Positions 26,469-34,621 of a DNA stretch of 64,000 nucleotides are shown piece after piece. Source of the stretch: Microcella sp. (GTDB taxonomy: Bacteria > Actinomycetota > Actinomycetes > Actinomycetales > Microbacteriaceae). Under the pieces are notes generated by a model. That model worked only from the letters and a program-made list of their open reading frames with translations. It searched no databases and had not been told where the DNA came from. Numbering within the stretch: the stretch's first letter is position 1; each line of letters opens with the position of its first letter. The position numbers and the translations under genes are program-made. Where the stretch lies: assembly GCF_025808395.1 (NCBI RefSeq), contig NZ_CP075524.1, positions 992,001 to 1,056,000 on the forward strand, written 5' to 3'.

Positions 26469-27259
26469 TCGTCGTCGCCGGAGGTGTCGTCGCCCGCAGA
26501 GTCGTCGGCACCAGAGCCGTCGGCGCCCGGCGTGAGACCGATGAGCGAATCGAGCCCCACGATGAGCCCCGTGGCGGTCGCCGCCGCGCGCAGGCCGAGC
26601 AGAATACCGGCGTCGTATGAGCTCGCCGACAGCGTCTCGTGCGTCACGGTGACGAGCTCACCGATGCCGCCGAAGTGCACGTCTTGCCGCGCGACGGCAC
26701 CCTGCAGGCGCAACGAGTGAATCGGCACGCTCGCGACCTGCTGGCCTCGCGCCCGCTGGTCGGTGTGCGGGGCCACGACGGGGCCGAGCTCGCTGCGCGC
26801 ATGCCCGATGAGCTCGGCTGTGCGCACCGCTGTGCCCGAGGGCGAGTCGACCTTGGCCGCGTGGTGGGTCTCGACGATCTCGATCGACTCGAAGTATCGA
26901 GCGGCGACGGTGGCCAGGTGCGTGGCGACAACGCTGCCGATCGAGAAGTTCGGAATCACGATGACCCCGCAGTCGGGGTGGGCATCGACGAGGGTGCGCA
27001 GCGAGCGCAGCCGGTCTTCGTTCCAGCCGCTCGTGCCCACGAGCACATTGAGCCCGTTGCGCACGGCGTGGTCGACGACGGTGGGTGATACGCCCGGAGT
27101 GGTGACATCGAGCACGACGTCGGCTCCGAGCATCTCACCGAGGTCGCTGCGAGAGTCGAGCTGCGCGACGAGCGAGAGGTCGCTCTGCTGCTCGATCAGT
27201 GCGCACGCAGAAGACCCGAGCCGCCCGCTCGCACCGACGACGGCAACTCGTGTGACCAT
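26465..27259 (-). CDS. dapB: 4-hydroxy-tetrahydrodipicolinate reductase
   Basis: NAD(P)H-dependent reductase, second DAP-branch step. Rossmann motif VAVVGASGRLG, the VGTSG segment, and the catalytic ETHHAAKVDSPSGTA block are clear. The 264 residues end in an unusual acidic Gly/Asp/Ser tail of about 20 residues, absent from most homologs. dapA and dapF are in the same window on the same strand but not in one operon. Confidence 0.96.
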   Translation of the reverse strand: MVTRVAVVGASGRLGSSACALIEQQSDLSLVAQLDSRSDLGEMLGADVVLDVTTPGVSPTVVDHAVRNGLNVLVGTSGWNEDRLRSLRTLVDAHPDCGVIVIPNFSIGSVVATHLATVAARYFESIEIVETHHAAKVDSPSGTAVRTAELIGHARSELGPVVAPHTDQRARGQQVASVPIHSLRLQGAVARQDVHFGGIGELVTVTHETLSASSYDAGILLGLRAAATATGLIVGLDSLIGLTPGADGSGADDSAGDDTSGDDE

Positions 27260-27301
27260 GCGGCCATCCTACGGCGCACTCGCGACGCCTAGGCTGAGCG
27301 C

Positions 27302-27796
27302 ATGGTGACCTGGCGAGACTCCCTGCCGAGCAACGAGTCGGCGCTCACACTGCTCGACCAGTACTTCACCGCGCGCGCCGCCGACTTTCCGGCCGGGCCA
27401 GACGCCTACCGGCGCGCCCAGCCCCTCGACGCGCAGTTCGCGCCGCCGCACGGCGTCTTTCTGCTCGCCGAGGGAGAGAACCTGTCTGGCGAGCCAGCCG
27501 ACATCGGTTGCGGTGGCGTGAGACGCATCGACGACGGCCCGCACGGCTCGCGTTTCGAGGTCAAGCACCTGTGGGTGCAGCCCCACGCGCGTCGCCTCGG
27601 CGTCGGCCGGGCTCTCATGGCCGAACTCGAGCGTCGGGCTGCCGACCTCGGCGCCGCCGAGCTCGTGCTCGACACGAACGACAGTCTCGAGCAGGCGGCG
27701 GCACTGTACCGCTCGCTCGGCTTCTCTCAGATCGAGCCCTACAACGACAACCCCAACGCGACGACGTGGCTGGGCAAGCAGCTCACGCCAGGCTGA
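27302..27796 (+). CDS. GNAT-family acetyltransferase
   Basis: 164 residues with the acetyl-CoA motif A segment VKHLWVQPHARRLGVGRALMAELERRAADLG and motif B near ALYRSLGFSQIEPYNDNP. Substrate unknown. Its 3' end overlaps the convergent CsoR-family gene by 14 bases. Confidence 0.88.
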   Translation: MVTWRDSLPSNESALTLLDQYFTARAADFPAGPDAYRRAQPLDAQFAPPHGVFLLAEGENLSGEPADIGCGGVRRIDDGPHGSRFEVKHLWVQPHARRLGVGRALMAELERRAADLGAAELVLDTNDSLEQAAALYRSLGFSQIEPYNDNPNATTWLGKQLTPG

Positions 27797-28049
27797 GAAA
27801 GAGCTTCTCGAGATCGGCGACCTCGACCGGGTCACCGGTGCCGTCTTCGCGCAGGCACTCTTTGAGTGCCGAGGCGATGATCGCGAAACCCGCCCGGTCG
27901 ATGGCGCTGGATGCTGCGCTCAGCTGGGTGACGATCTCGCGGCAGTCGCGACCGTCGTCGATCATCGAGAGCACGGCTCCGAGCTGCCCCTGCGCTCGGC
28001 GCAGGCGATTGGTGATCTTCTTGGCCTCGTCGGCGGGAATAGTGGTCAT
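27783..28049 (-). CDS. cstR: CsoR/CstR-family regulator, likely persulfide sensor
   Basis: 88-residue all-helical DUF156 repressor (ITNRLRRAQGQLGAVLSMIDDGRDCREIVTQL). Copper sensors of the CsoR type use Cys36, His61 and Cys65. Here C36 and C65 are kept with the same 29-residue spacing as the two cysteines of CstR, but position 61 is alanine. Loss of the His ligand, and the rhodanese and CoA-disulfide reductase genes upstream in its operon, point to a CstR-like sensor of sulfane sulfur, not copper. ATGA overlap with the rhodanese gene. The symbol is by analogy. Confidence 0.82.
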   Translation of the reverse strand: MTTIPADEAKKITNRLRRAQGQLGAVLSMIDDGRDCREIVTQLSAASSAIDRAGFAIIASALKECLREDGTGDPVEVADLEKLFLSLA

Positions 28050-28363
28050 CGGTCGTCTCCTGTCTGGTAGTCGAGCCCGCGCTGCACCCAGGCCATCGTG
28101 CCGCCCGCGACCGAGACCGCGTCGAACCCGTTGGCGTTGAGGTAGTCGGCGGCGCGCAGGCTGCGCGCACCCGAGCGGCAGATCACGTAGAGCGTCTCGT
28201 CGCGCGGAAGGGCATCCAGTGCATCGGGGATCGTGCCGAGCGGCACGAGTCGCACCCCCGGCACATGCGCATCGATGTACTCATCGACTTCGCGCACGTC
28301 GACGACCGTCGCGCCGCGGTCGAGCTCGATGACCAGCTGGTCGACGGTGATCTCTTCTGCCAC
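28046..28363 (-). CDS. Single-domain rhodanese sulfurtransferase
   Basis: 105 residues with the rhodanese fold (VVDVREVDEYIDAHVPGVRLVPL) and active-site C62 in the loop CRSGAR, the six-residue loop typical of sulfur-acting enzymes. The GTG at 28363 has GGAG seven bases upstream; the longer frame to 28426 would overlap the preceding gene. It probably passes sulfane sulfur between low-molecular thiols. Confidence 0.93.
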   Translation of the reverse strand: MAEEITVDQLVIELDRGATVVDVREVDEYIDAHVPGVRLVPLGTIPDALDALPRDETLYVICRSGARSLRAADYLNANGFDAVSVAGGTMAWVQRGLDYQTGDDR

Positions 28364-28389
28364 GGTGTTCTCCTTCGTCGGTGGTCGGG

Positions 28390-30027
28390 TCACGGGGTCG
28401 AGACTGCTGCGGTTCCGGCCCGCCACGTCGTGTACCCACCATCAAGATTGGCCACGGTGACACCGTACTGCCGAAGCAGCGCCGCCGCGGTGTGGCCGCG
28501 CTGACCGACCTTGCACGTGACGATCACACGCTCGCCGCGCAAGCGCTCTGCGTGCTCGCGCAACGAGTCGAGCGTGATGAGCTCGCTGCCCGGAATCGCC
28601 CCGAGGGCGTTCTCGTCGGCGGTGCGAACGTCGACGAGCTTCCAGCCCTCGGCCATGCGCGACGCGAGCTCGTGCCACTGCACGCTCTGCTCGCCGTCGA
28701 TGAGGTTGTCGTCGACGTAGCCGAGCATGTTGACGGGGTCTTTCGCCGAGCCGAACTGCGGGGCGTAGGCGAGCTCGAGATCGGCGAGGCCGCGAGCCGG
28801 AATGCCGCCGGCCATCGCCGTCGCGATGATGTCGATGCGCTTGTCTGCGCCGCCGCCGACAGCCTGCGCGCCCAGAATCGCATCGGTGCCGGCATTGACG
28901 ATGAGTTTGAGCGACAACTGCTCGGCACCCGGGTAGTAGCCGGCATGGTCGGTCGGGTGGGTGTGGATGACCCTGATCTCGCGGCCCTCGTCGCGCAGTT
29001 CTCGCTCGGTGCGACCGACCGCGGCGGCGGTGAGCCCGAACAGCCCGATGACGGCCGTGCCGAGCGCGGGCACGGCGGCGTGCGGCCGACCGGCGATGGC
29101 ATCGGCCGCGAGGCGGCCGTGCCGGTTGGCGAGACCGGCGAGCCACACGGGAGACGGGTCGCCGTCGAAGCGCTGCTTCACGACGGCGTCGCCGACGGCG
29201 AAGATCGCGGGATCTGACGTGCGCTGGTGCGCGTCGACGACGATGTAGCCGCGGGCATCGAGATCGAGACCCGCGTCGCGTGCCAACCCACTCTCGGGCC
29301 GCACCCCCACCGAGAGCACGACGAGGTCGGCGGGCAGTGTCGCGGCTCCCCCGTCGAGCACGACGTGGTCGGGCTCGATGCCGCTGAGCGCCGTGCCGAG
29401 GTGCAGCTCGACTCCGTTGGCGCGCAGCCGCTGCGCGACGATGTGCGCCATCTCGGCGTCGAAGGGCCGCAGCACCTGGGGCAGCATCTCGACGACGGCG
29501 ACGTCGAGGCCGCGGTGTCGCAGGTTCTCAGCGAGTTCGAGGCCGATGAAGCCTGCGCCGGCGACGACGACTCGGTGAGCATCCGTCGCCGCGTCGATGA
29601 TGCGATCCATGTCGGCGATGTCGCGCAGCACGAGACCGCGCTCGACCCCAGGAATCGGAATGCGCAGAGGCGAGGCGCCGGGGCTCAGCACGAGTGCGTC
29701 GTAGCTGAGCGACTGCTCGTCGCCGCTGTCGAGCGCGCGCACCGTGACCGTGCGCGCCTCGCGGTCGATCGCGACGGCTTCGGTGCGCACGCGCACGTCG
29801 AGCGCGAAGCGGGCGCCGAGCGACTCTGGAGTCTGCAGAATGAGAGCGCTGCGATCGTCGATGACTCCGCCGACGTGGTACGGCAGCCCGCAGTTGGCGA
29901 ACGAGACGTGCTCGCCTCGTTCGATCACGATGATGCGAGCGTTCTCGTCGAGGCGGCGGAGCCTGGTGGCGGTCGACATGCCGCCGGCGACGCCGCCGAC
30001 GATGACATAGGTGCGCGGTGTGGTCAT
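28390..30027 (-). CDS. CoA-disulfide/persulfide reductase with C-terminal rhodanese domain
   Basis: About 545 residues. The N-terminal pyridine nucleotide-disulfide reductase part has the FAD motif VIVGGVAGGMSTATRLRRL, the single active cysteine C46 in SFANCGLPYHVGG, and the NAD(P)H motif VVAGAGFIGLELAENL. A dimerisation domain follows, then a rhodanese domain in the last 110 residues with Cys in VTCKVGQRGH. This is the CoADR-RHD architecture that reduces CoA persulfide or polysulfide. The ATG at 30027 is two codons inside a GTG alternative. First gene of the sulfur operon. Confidence 0.93.
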   Translation of the reverse strand: MTTPRTYVIVGGVAGGMSTATRLRRLDENARIIVIERGEHVSFANCGLPYHVGGVIDDRSALILQTPESLGARFALDVRVRTEAVAIDREARTVTVRALDSGDEQSLSYDALVLSPGASPLRIPIPGVERGLVLRDIADMDRIIDAATDAHRVVVAGAGFIGLELAENLRHRGLDVAVVEMLPQVLRPFDAEMAHIVAQRLRANGVELHLGTALSGIEPDHVVLDGGAATLPADLVVLSVGVRPESGLARDAGLDLDARGYIVVDAHQRTSDPAIFAVGDAVVKQRFDGDPSPVWLAGLANRHGRLAADAIAGRPHAAVPALGTAVIGLFGLTAAAVGRTERELRDEGREIRVIHTHPTDHAGYYPGAEQLSLKLIVNAGTDAILGAQAVGGGADKRIDIIATAMAGGIPARGLADLELAYAPQFGSAKDPVNMLGYVDDNLIDGEQSVQWHELASRMAEGWKLVDVRTADENALGAIPGSELITLDSLREHAERLRGERVIVTCKVGQRGHTAAALLRQYGVTVANLDGGYTTWRAGTAAVSTP

Positions 30028-30038
30028 GAGCACAGCCT

Positions 30039-30054
30039 ATACCCCCTGGGGTAT
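30039..30054. promoter_or_regulatory. CsoR/CstR-type operator
   Basis: ATACCCCCTGGGGTAT is an inverted repeat with arms ATACCCC/GGGGTAT and a CT centre, the GC-rich pseudo-palindrome flanked by AT that CsoR-family repressors bind. It lies 12 bases upstream of the first gene of the rhodanese operon, whose last gene encodes the regulator. Confidence 0.85.
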
Positions 30055-30151
30055 TCATCGTGGGATGTTCGCCCTGGGCAGAGCACGGCCCGACTCTCGC
30101 TCTCAGCCGGCTCACGAGCTTCAGCCAGAGCACTGTGCCAGAGTCGGCACT

Positions 30152-31072
30152 ATGGCCCGACCCGCCCTCACCACGCGACTGCGCGGCCGGGTGCTCACCA
30201 TGTTCTCAGGAGAACCCGACGGCACCCCCGATTGGGTGCGAGTGCTCGAGACCGGAGACGACGAAGGCTACTTCGGGCCAGGCTCGGCCGTCTGGCAGGT
30301 GCACAGCGGCATGCCGACGGTCGTCGCCGGCATTCGAGCGCTGCTCATGCAGACGCTGCACCCGGGCGCGATGGCCGGGGTGCACGACCACTCGCGCTTT
30401 CGCGAAGACCCGCTCGGGCGGCTCGCCGGAACCGTGCGATGGGTGCTGACCACCACGTTCGCCGATCGCGCGCAAGCGCGAGCGGCGTGCGAGTGGGTCG
30501 CTCGCCTGCACGAGTCGGTGCGCGGTGAGTACCTCGACGCCGAGGGCAACCTCGTCGCATACTCGGCCGCCGACAGCGACCTCATCGCGTGGGTGCACTG
30601 CGTCTTCGCCGATGCGTTCATCGGCAGTCATGAGACCTGGGGAGGCGCGATCAGCGGCGGGTCTGACCGGTACGTCGCCGAGTGGGCGACGGCCGGCATC
30701 TTGATGGGGATGCCCGACCCCCCTCGCACCCGCGCCGAGCTCGACGCCCGCATCGCGTCGTACCTTCCCGTGCTGCGACGAGACGCCCGCGTCGACGACG
30801 CCGTGCGGTGGCTGCGCAACCCGCCGCTCGGCAGAGGCATCGGGCCGGCCTACCGCATGCTGTTCGCCGGCGCTGTCGCCTCGCTGCCCTCCCCGTATCG
30901 AACGCTGCTCGGCCTGAGACGACCGTGGTGGCCAGCCCTGACGATCACCAGAGCAGCGCTGTGGTGGTTGCGGCTCGTGCTCGGGCCGGAGTCGTCGAGT
31001 CTCAGCTACACGAAACGACGGCTCGCTCGACTCTCGGGCACGCAGTCGGCCGGGCCAACGCCGACCCGCTAG
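30152..31072 (+). CDS. DUF2236 (MpaB-like oxygenase family) protein
   Basis: 306 residues with the DUF2236 pattern: LLMQTLHPGAMAGVHDHSRFREDPLGRLAGT carries the His residues thought to bind heme in the Lcp rubber oxygenase relatives; WVHCVFADAFI follows. The substrate is unknown. The ATG at 30152 is chosen because upstream sequence to 30011 covers the CstR operator. Its TAG stop is formed by CTAG shared with the convergent histidine phosphatase. Confidence 0.83.
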   Translation: MARPALTTRLRGRVLTMFSGEPDGTPDWVRVLETGDDEGYFGPGSAVWQVHSGMPTVVAGIRALLMQTLHPGAMAGVHDHSRFREDPLGRLAGTVRWVLTTTFADRAQARAACEWVARLHESVRGEYLDAEGNLVAYSAADSDLIAWVHCVFADAFIGSHETWGGAISGGSDRYVAEWATAGILMGMPDPPRTRAELDARIASYLPVLRRDARVDDAVRWLRNPPLGRGIGPAYRMLFAGAVASLPSPYRTLLGLRRPWWPALTITRAALWWLRLVLGPESSSLSYTKRRLARLSGTQSAGPTPTR

Positions 31073-31671
31073 AACGGCTGCTCGACCGGCAGCCCGGTGC
31101 GCAGCTCGACGGGCAGGTGCCCCAGATCGTTGTGAGTCACGAGCACCGGCGGCTTCGCCGACCGCACTCGAATGATGGTCAGGCCACAGTTGGCCTGGTT
31201 GACACCCATCCACCGCCACGCCGGGGCGCCGAACACCTCGCGCACGAACCAGGCGATGACGAAGTTGTGGGTGATCAGCAGATCGTGCCGGTCTTCGCGA
31301 GACGGCGACAGCCACTCTGAGGTGGCGTCGGCCATCTGAGCCTCCCCCGCGGCGATCTCTTCAGGCGTGATCGCTCCGAAGAACGGCTCGAACGCGTGCG
31401 GCATGTCGGGCGTCGGGCCCGAGGGGATGCAATCCATGAGCAGGGCAGACGGCTGCGGCTCGATCGCGGGCATGAGCTGGGTCATCGAGAGCGCGGTCTC
31501 GACCGCGCGCTGCAGCGGCGAGGTGTGCACGCTCGCGAACGGCACGCCGCTCAAGCGCTCGGCGATGGCGCGCGCCTGGCGTTGACCGCGGCCGCTGAGC
31601 GGCCCATCGGGAAGCCCGTGCTCGGCATCTTGCTGCTCACCATGACGCACCAGATACACATACCGAGACAC
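31069..31671 (-). CDS. Histidine phosphatase family protein
   Basis: 200 residues with the phosphohistidine motif LVRHGEQQ at the N-terminus, SPLQRAVETA, and the second catalytic His in LLITHNFVIAWFV. Phosphoglycerate-mutase-like fold; the substrate cannot be told from sequence. GTG start. Confidence 0.9.
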   Translation of the reverse strand: MSRYVYLVRHGEQQDAEHGLPDGPLSGRGQRQARAIAERLSGVPFASVHTSPLQRAVETALSMTQLMPAIEPQPSALLMDCIPSGPTPDMPHAFEPFFGAITPEEIAAGEAQMADATSEWLSPSREDRHDLLITHNFVIAWFVREVFGAPAWRWMGVNQANCGLTIIRVRSAKPPVLVTHNDLGHLPVELRTGLPVEQPF

Positions 31672-31748
31672 GACCCACGCTCCTCATCAAACCCCGTCGA
31701 GCATAGGCCATCGATGTGAGCGAGCTGGTGACCAGCAGATGAGCACGC

Positions 31749-31774
31749 GGGGACAGACAGCACGGTCTGTCCCC
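31749..31774. promoter_or_regulatory. 10-bp inverted repeat, probable TetR operator
   Basis: GGGGACAGAC and GTCTGTCCCC are perfect arms separated by six bases, between the divergent histidine phosphatase and TetR genes. A -10-like TACTGT follows at 31780-31785, so the repeat would cover the -35 region of the TetR gene. Autoregulation is the likely use. Confidence 0.7.
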
Positions 31775-31857
31775 TCTGGTACTGTGGGGGAGTTCGCGCC
31801 ACCGGCCGGCCCACCCGAGGCCTCAAGACCGGTGCTCTTCACCTTCTGGAGTTCGTG

Positions 31858-32457
31858 GTGACATCTCTACTGCAGGCCGAGACCACTCGGCGCATGGCTC
31901 CTGCCAAGGGTCGAATTCTGGCCGCAGCGACCTCGCTGTTCGCCGCCGAGGGCATCCGCTCGGTCGGCGTCGATCGGCTGATCCAGCAGTCGTCTGTCAC
32001 CAAGGCGACGTTCTACAAGCACTTCGGTTCGAAAGACCGCCTCATCCATGACTACCTGCAGGCGGCGTCGGTGGCGAGCATCAGCGAACTCGACGACATC
32101 ATCGTGAGCGCCGACTCGGCTCGAGCTGCGCTCTATGCGATCGCCGATGCCGTTCGCGACGCTCTGCACAACGACAAGTTTCGCGGGTCGATGTTCATCA
32201 ACGCCGCTGCCGAGTTTCCTGACCCTCGAAGCGCTGTGCGACTCGTGGTCGCCGATCACCACGAGGCGGTCTCAGAACGCTTCACGCAACTGCTGCAGCG
32301 GCTCGAGCATCCACTCGCCGGTGAAGCGGCAGACGAGCTGATGCTCGCCTACGTCGGTGCCTTCTCGTGGGGCCACGTCGGCGACCCGATCGGAGCCTCG
32401 GTCGCACTGCGGCGCACCATCGACCGCATCGTCGCCGACGCGTCGCCCGCTGCCTGA
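31858..32457 (+). CDS. TetR-family transcriptional regulator
   Basis: 199 residues with a typical HTH (ILAAATSLFAAEGIRSVGVDRLIQQSSVTKATFYKHFGSKDRLI). GTG at 31858 lies six bases after GGAG; another GTG three bases earlier is possible. The target besides itself is unknown; the aldo/keto reductase downstream is on the opposite strand and convergent. Confidence 0.9.
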   Translation: MTSLLQAETTRRMAPAKGRILAAATSLFAAEGIRSVGVDRLIQQSSVTKATFYKHFGSKDRLIHDYLQAASVASISELDDIIVSADSARAALYAIADAVRDALHNDKFRGSMFINAAAEFPDPRSAVRLVVADHHEAVSERFTQLLQRLEHPLAGEAADELMLAYVGAFSWGHVGDPIGASVALRRTIDRIVADASPAA

Positions 32458-32475
32458 GCCCTCACAGACTCGGCG

Positions 32476-33456
32476 TCAGGCGCTGGCGCGATCGAGTTCG
32501 GTGAGCTGCTGGCGTGACAGCGGGGTGCGCGGCGCCGACATGATCTGGTCGAGCTGATCTGCTGAGCTCACTGAGACGACCGGCGCCACCACGCGCGGCC
32601 GACTCAGCAACCAGGCCAGCGCGATCGTGGCGACCGACGACTGCGCCTGGTCGGCGACGCGGTCGAGCGCCGTGATCACCCGCGCACCTCGACGCGTCAG
32701 ATACGGCACGACCTCGTGGCCCCGGCGGTGACGCTCGAGGTCGCCTCGCGTGCGGTACTTGCCCGTCAGAAAGCCCGCCGCCAGGGCGAACCTCGGCAGC
32801 ACCCCGAGATCGAGCTGAGCAGCGATGCGCGCGAGGTCTTTCTCGTATTCTTCGCGATGCATGAGGTTGTAGTGCTTCTGCACCGCCACCATGTGGGCGA
32901 CCCCCAACTGAGCAGACGCGATGCGCGCTTCGAACAGGCGATTCGCGGTGTGATCGCTGCCGCCGAAGTAGCGCACGTGTCCCGCGCGGATCAGCTCATC
33001 GACGGCCAGCAGGGTCTCGTCGAAAGGGGTGTCTGGGTCATCGACGTGCAGAAAGAGCAGATCGATCTGCTCGACGCGCAGCCGACGCAGTGATGCTTCG
33101 ACCGCGGCTCGAATCGCGGGGGCCGAGAGCCCAGGATGGTCTGGCCCTTTGCCCACCTTCGTCGCGATCGTGAGCGAGTCGCGATTGCCCCGAGCGCGCA
33201 TCCAATTGCCGATCATGATCTCGCTACGCCCACCCGCGTACGCGTCTGCGGTGTCGATGAACGTGCCCCCGAGCTCGACGAACCGGTCGAGAATCGCGGT
33301 GGTCGTCGGGCCGTCTGCCGTCCACCCAAAGACGGTGCCGCTGAGAGCGATCGGAAACACCGACAGATCGCTCGGCCCCACGCGCCGAAGCACCGCATTC
33401 GGCCCGGTACCCAGCGGCGCGTCGAGCGGCTCGGGGCTGGCAGCGGGGGCGTTCAC
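32476..33456 (-). CDS. Aldo/keto reductase
   Basis: NADPH-dependent TIM-barrel oxidoreductase. Catalytic residues are visible: Asp and Tyr in FIDTADAYAGGRSE, Lys in ATKVGKGP and His in LLFLHVDDPDTP. The C-terminal cofactor segment is VVAPVVSVSSADQLDQI. The GTG at 33456 gives 326 residues; a GTG at 33543 would add a 29-residue disordered extension. Physiological substrate unknown. Confidence 0.88.
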   Translation of the reverse strand: MNAPAASPEPLDAPLGTGPNAVLRRVGPSDLSVFPIALSGTVFGWTADGPTTTAILDRFVELGGTFIDTADAYAGGRSEIMIGNWMRARGNRDSLTIATKVGKGPDHPGLSAPAIRAAVEASLRRLRVEQIDLLFLHVDDPDTPFDETLLAVDELIRAGHVRYFGGSDHTANRLFEARIASAQLGVAHMVAVQKHYNLMHREEYEKDLARIAAQLDLGVLPRFALAAGFLTGKYRTRGDLERHRRGHEVVPYLTRRGARVITALDRVADQAQSSVATIALAWLLSRPRVVAPVVSVSSADQLDQIMSAPRTPLSRQQLTELDRASA

Positions 33457-33596
33457 GGTTCGGCGTCTCTCTCGCGACCCCTCGGTCGGGGCAGTCGGTG
33501 GTGTGTGCGAGGCTAGCGCCTCACCGATGCGAGAGAGGCTCACGGCGCGCGATCGTTATCGTGCCGTGTCGAACGAGGTGACGCTGCACAGAGCGA

Positions 33597-33636
33597 CGCC
33601 GGTGCGACCACATCGTCAGACATGGTCGCACCGGCG
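33597..33636. terminator. Strong hairpin downstream of the rhodopsin gene
   Basis: CGCCGGTGCGACCA (33597-33610) pairs perfectly with TGGTCGCACCGGCG (33623-33636), a 14-bp stem with a 12-base loop. It begins about 30 bases after the rhodopsin stop and separates it from the aldo/keto reductase gene, making the rhodopsin gene probably monocistronic. Confidence 0.75.
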
Positions 33637-33667
33637 CTCGAGACGCTGCCGTCAGCGCGAGAGAGGG

Positions 33668-34417
33668 TCAGACCCCCTGCACGCGCTTGATCTGCGCCGA
33701 CTCGTCGACGCTGCTCTGCTTCGCAGCACGCACCGCGATGAGACCGAAGCCCACCTTGTTGAGCACATCGGCGATCACGTAGATGATCGCGGCGACGCCG
33801 ATCGCGAGCGCAGCGTCGCTGCCGCTCAGCTCGAGAAACTCTTGCGTGGCGGTTCCGATCGGGTAGATGGCCCAGCCGGCGATGACGAACCACTTCATGA
33901 TCGACACCGCGCGCTGCACGTGGGCGGGCGCGTCAGCGCCGAGCTTGAGCGTGTAGACGACGTAGACGATGTAGAGCCACGCTGCCGACGAGATCACGAA
34001 GAAGACGATGTTGCCGATCGATCCCGGAACACCGATCTCACCGAGGTAGCCGGTGACGATCATGACGATGTCGGCGATGATGAGCTTCGTCAGCAGCCCT
34101 TTCTTGAGCGCGCCGGCGATGGCCACGATGAGCGCGAACTCGACGAGCAGCAGCGGCGTGGTGAGCAGCCAGTCGATGTACCGCAGCGGCAGGGTCGCGT
34201 CGACGTCGGCCGCCGTGATCTCGCCGCCCGGAAACTTGACGACGTCTTTCATGACGTAGTACATGATCGCGGCGATGAAGGTGATGACCGCGGCATACGT
34301 CGCCACCGAGCGCAGCTCTGGCTTGAGGTCGTTGCGCTCGAGATAGAACCACAGGGTTCCGGCCGCCATGGCGACGAACCCGAGCATGAAGAACGCTTGC
34401 ACAATCTGGAAGTCCAC
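33668..34417 (-). CDS. Proteorhodopsin-type microbial rhodopsin, putative light-driven proton pump
   Basis: Seven-helix retinal protein of 249 residues from a GTG at 34417, which has AAGGAG four bases upstream; the frame open to 34468 adds 17 non-homologous residues. Helix C reads RYIDWLLTTPLLLVEF: acceptor D82, T86 and donor E93, the DTE motif of outward proton pumps, with L90 at the spectral tuning site (green absorbing). Helix G has D217 and the retinal lysine K221 in ADVLNKVGFG; GWAIYP (helix F) and GYLGE match proteorhodopsin. Oddities: the helix-B His that partners the acceptor in proteorhodopsin is Met52, and the B-C loop is about eight residues longer. No retinal or carotenoid synthesis genes are in the window. 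Confidence 0.93.
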   Translation of the reverse strand: MDFQIVQAFFMLGFVAMAAGTLWFYLERNDLKPELRSVATYAAVITFIAAIMYYVMKDVVKFPGGEITAADVDATLPLRYIDWLLTTPLLLVEFALIVAIAGALKKGLLTKLIIADIVMIVTGYLGEIGVPGSIGNIVFFVISSAAWLYIVYVVYTLKLGADAPAHVQRAVSIMKWFVIAGWAIYPIGTATQEFLELSGSDAALAIGVAAIIYVIADVLNKVGFGLIAVRAAKQSSVDESAQIKRVQGV

Positions 34418-34621
34418 AATTCTCCTTCGAATCGTGTCGGAGGGCGCCACAAAGAGGCTCGCCGACAAGGGGGTTGACGATGAGTGCGAAGTGTCGACAC
34501 ACGCCAGGATCGGGGCCAGAGCGAATCGATTTCAGTGAGACTGTACGCCCGAGTCTGCGCTGCCACCCGGGGATTCGCTGGAAGTCGCCGTGAGCCGGCT
34601 GTGTGTTTCGAGCGCGAGCGC

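Noticed and set aside
27783..28049. Copper-sensing CsoR
   Set aside because: The ligand at position 61 is Ala and the operon carries sulfur-transfer enzymes, no copper pump or chaperone.
29227..30528. Long plus-strand frame across the CoADR gene and DUF2236 start
   Set aside because: Shadow frame; crosses the CstR operator and switches to Arg-rich nonsense.
33668..34417. Typical actinorhodopsin (xanthorhodopsin-like)
   Set aside because: Helix C, E and F segments follow proteorhodopsin more closely, and the conserved helix-B His is missing; a tree would be decisive.
34418..34468. N-terminal extension of rhodopsin as a signal peptide
   Set aside because: It lacks a hydrophobic core, and AAGGAG precedes the internal GTG.
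33029..34477. 482-codon open frame antisense to rhodopsin and aldo/keto reductase
   Set aside because: Shadow of two well-supported genes; low-complexity Arg/Asp/His sequence with no motif.
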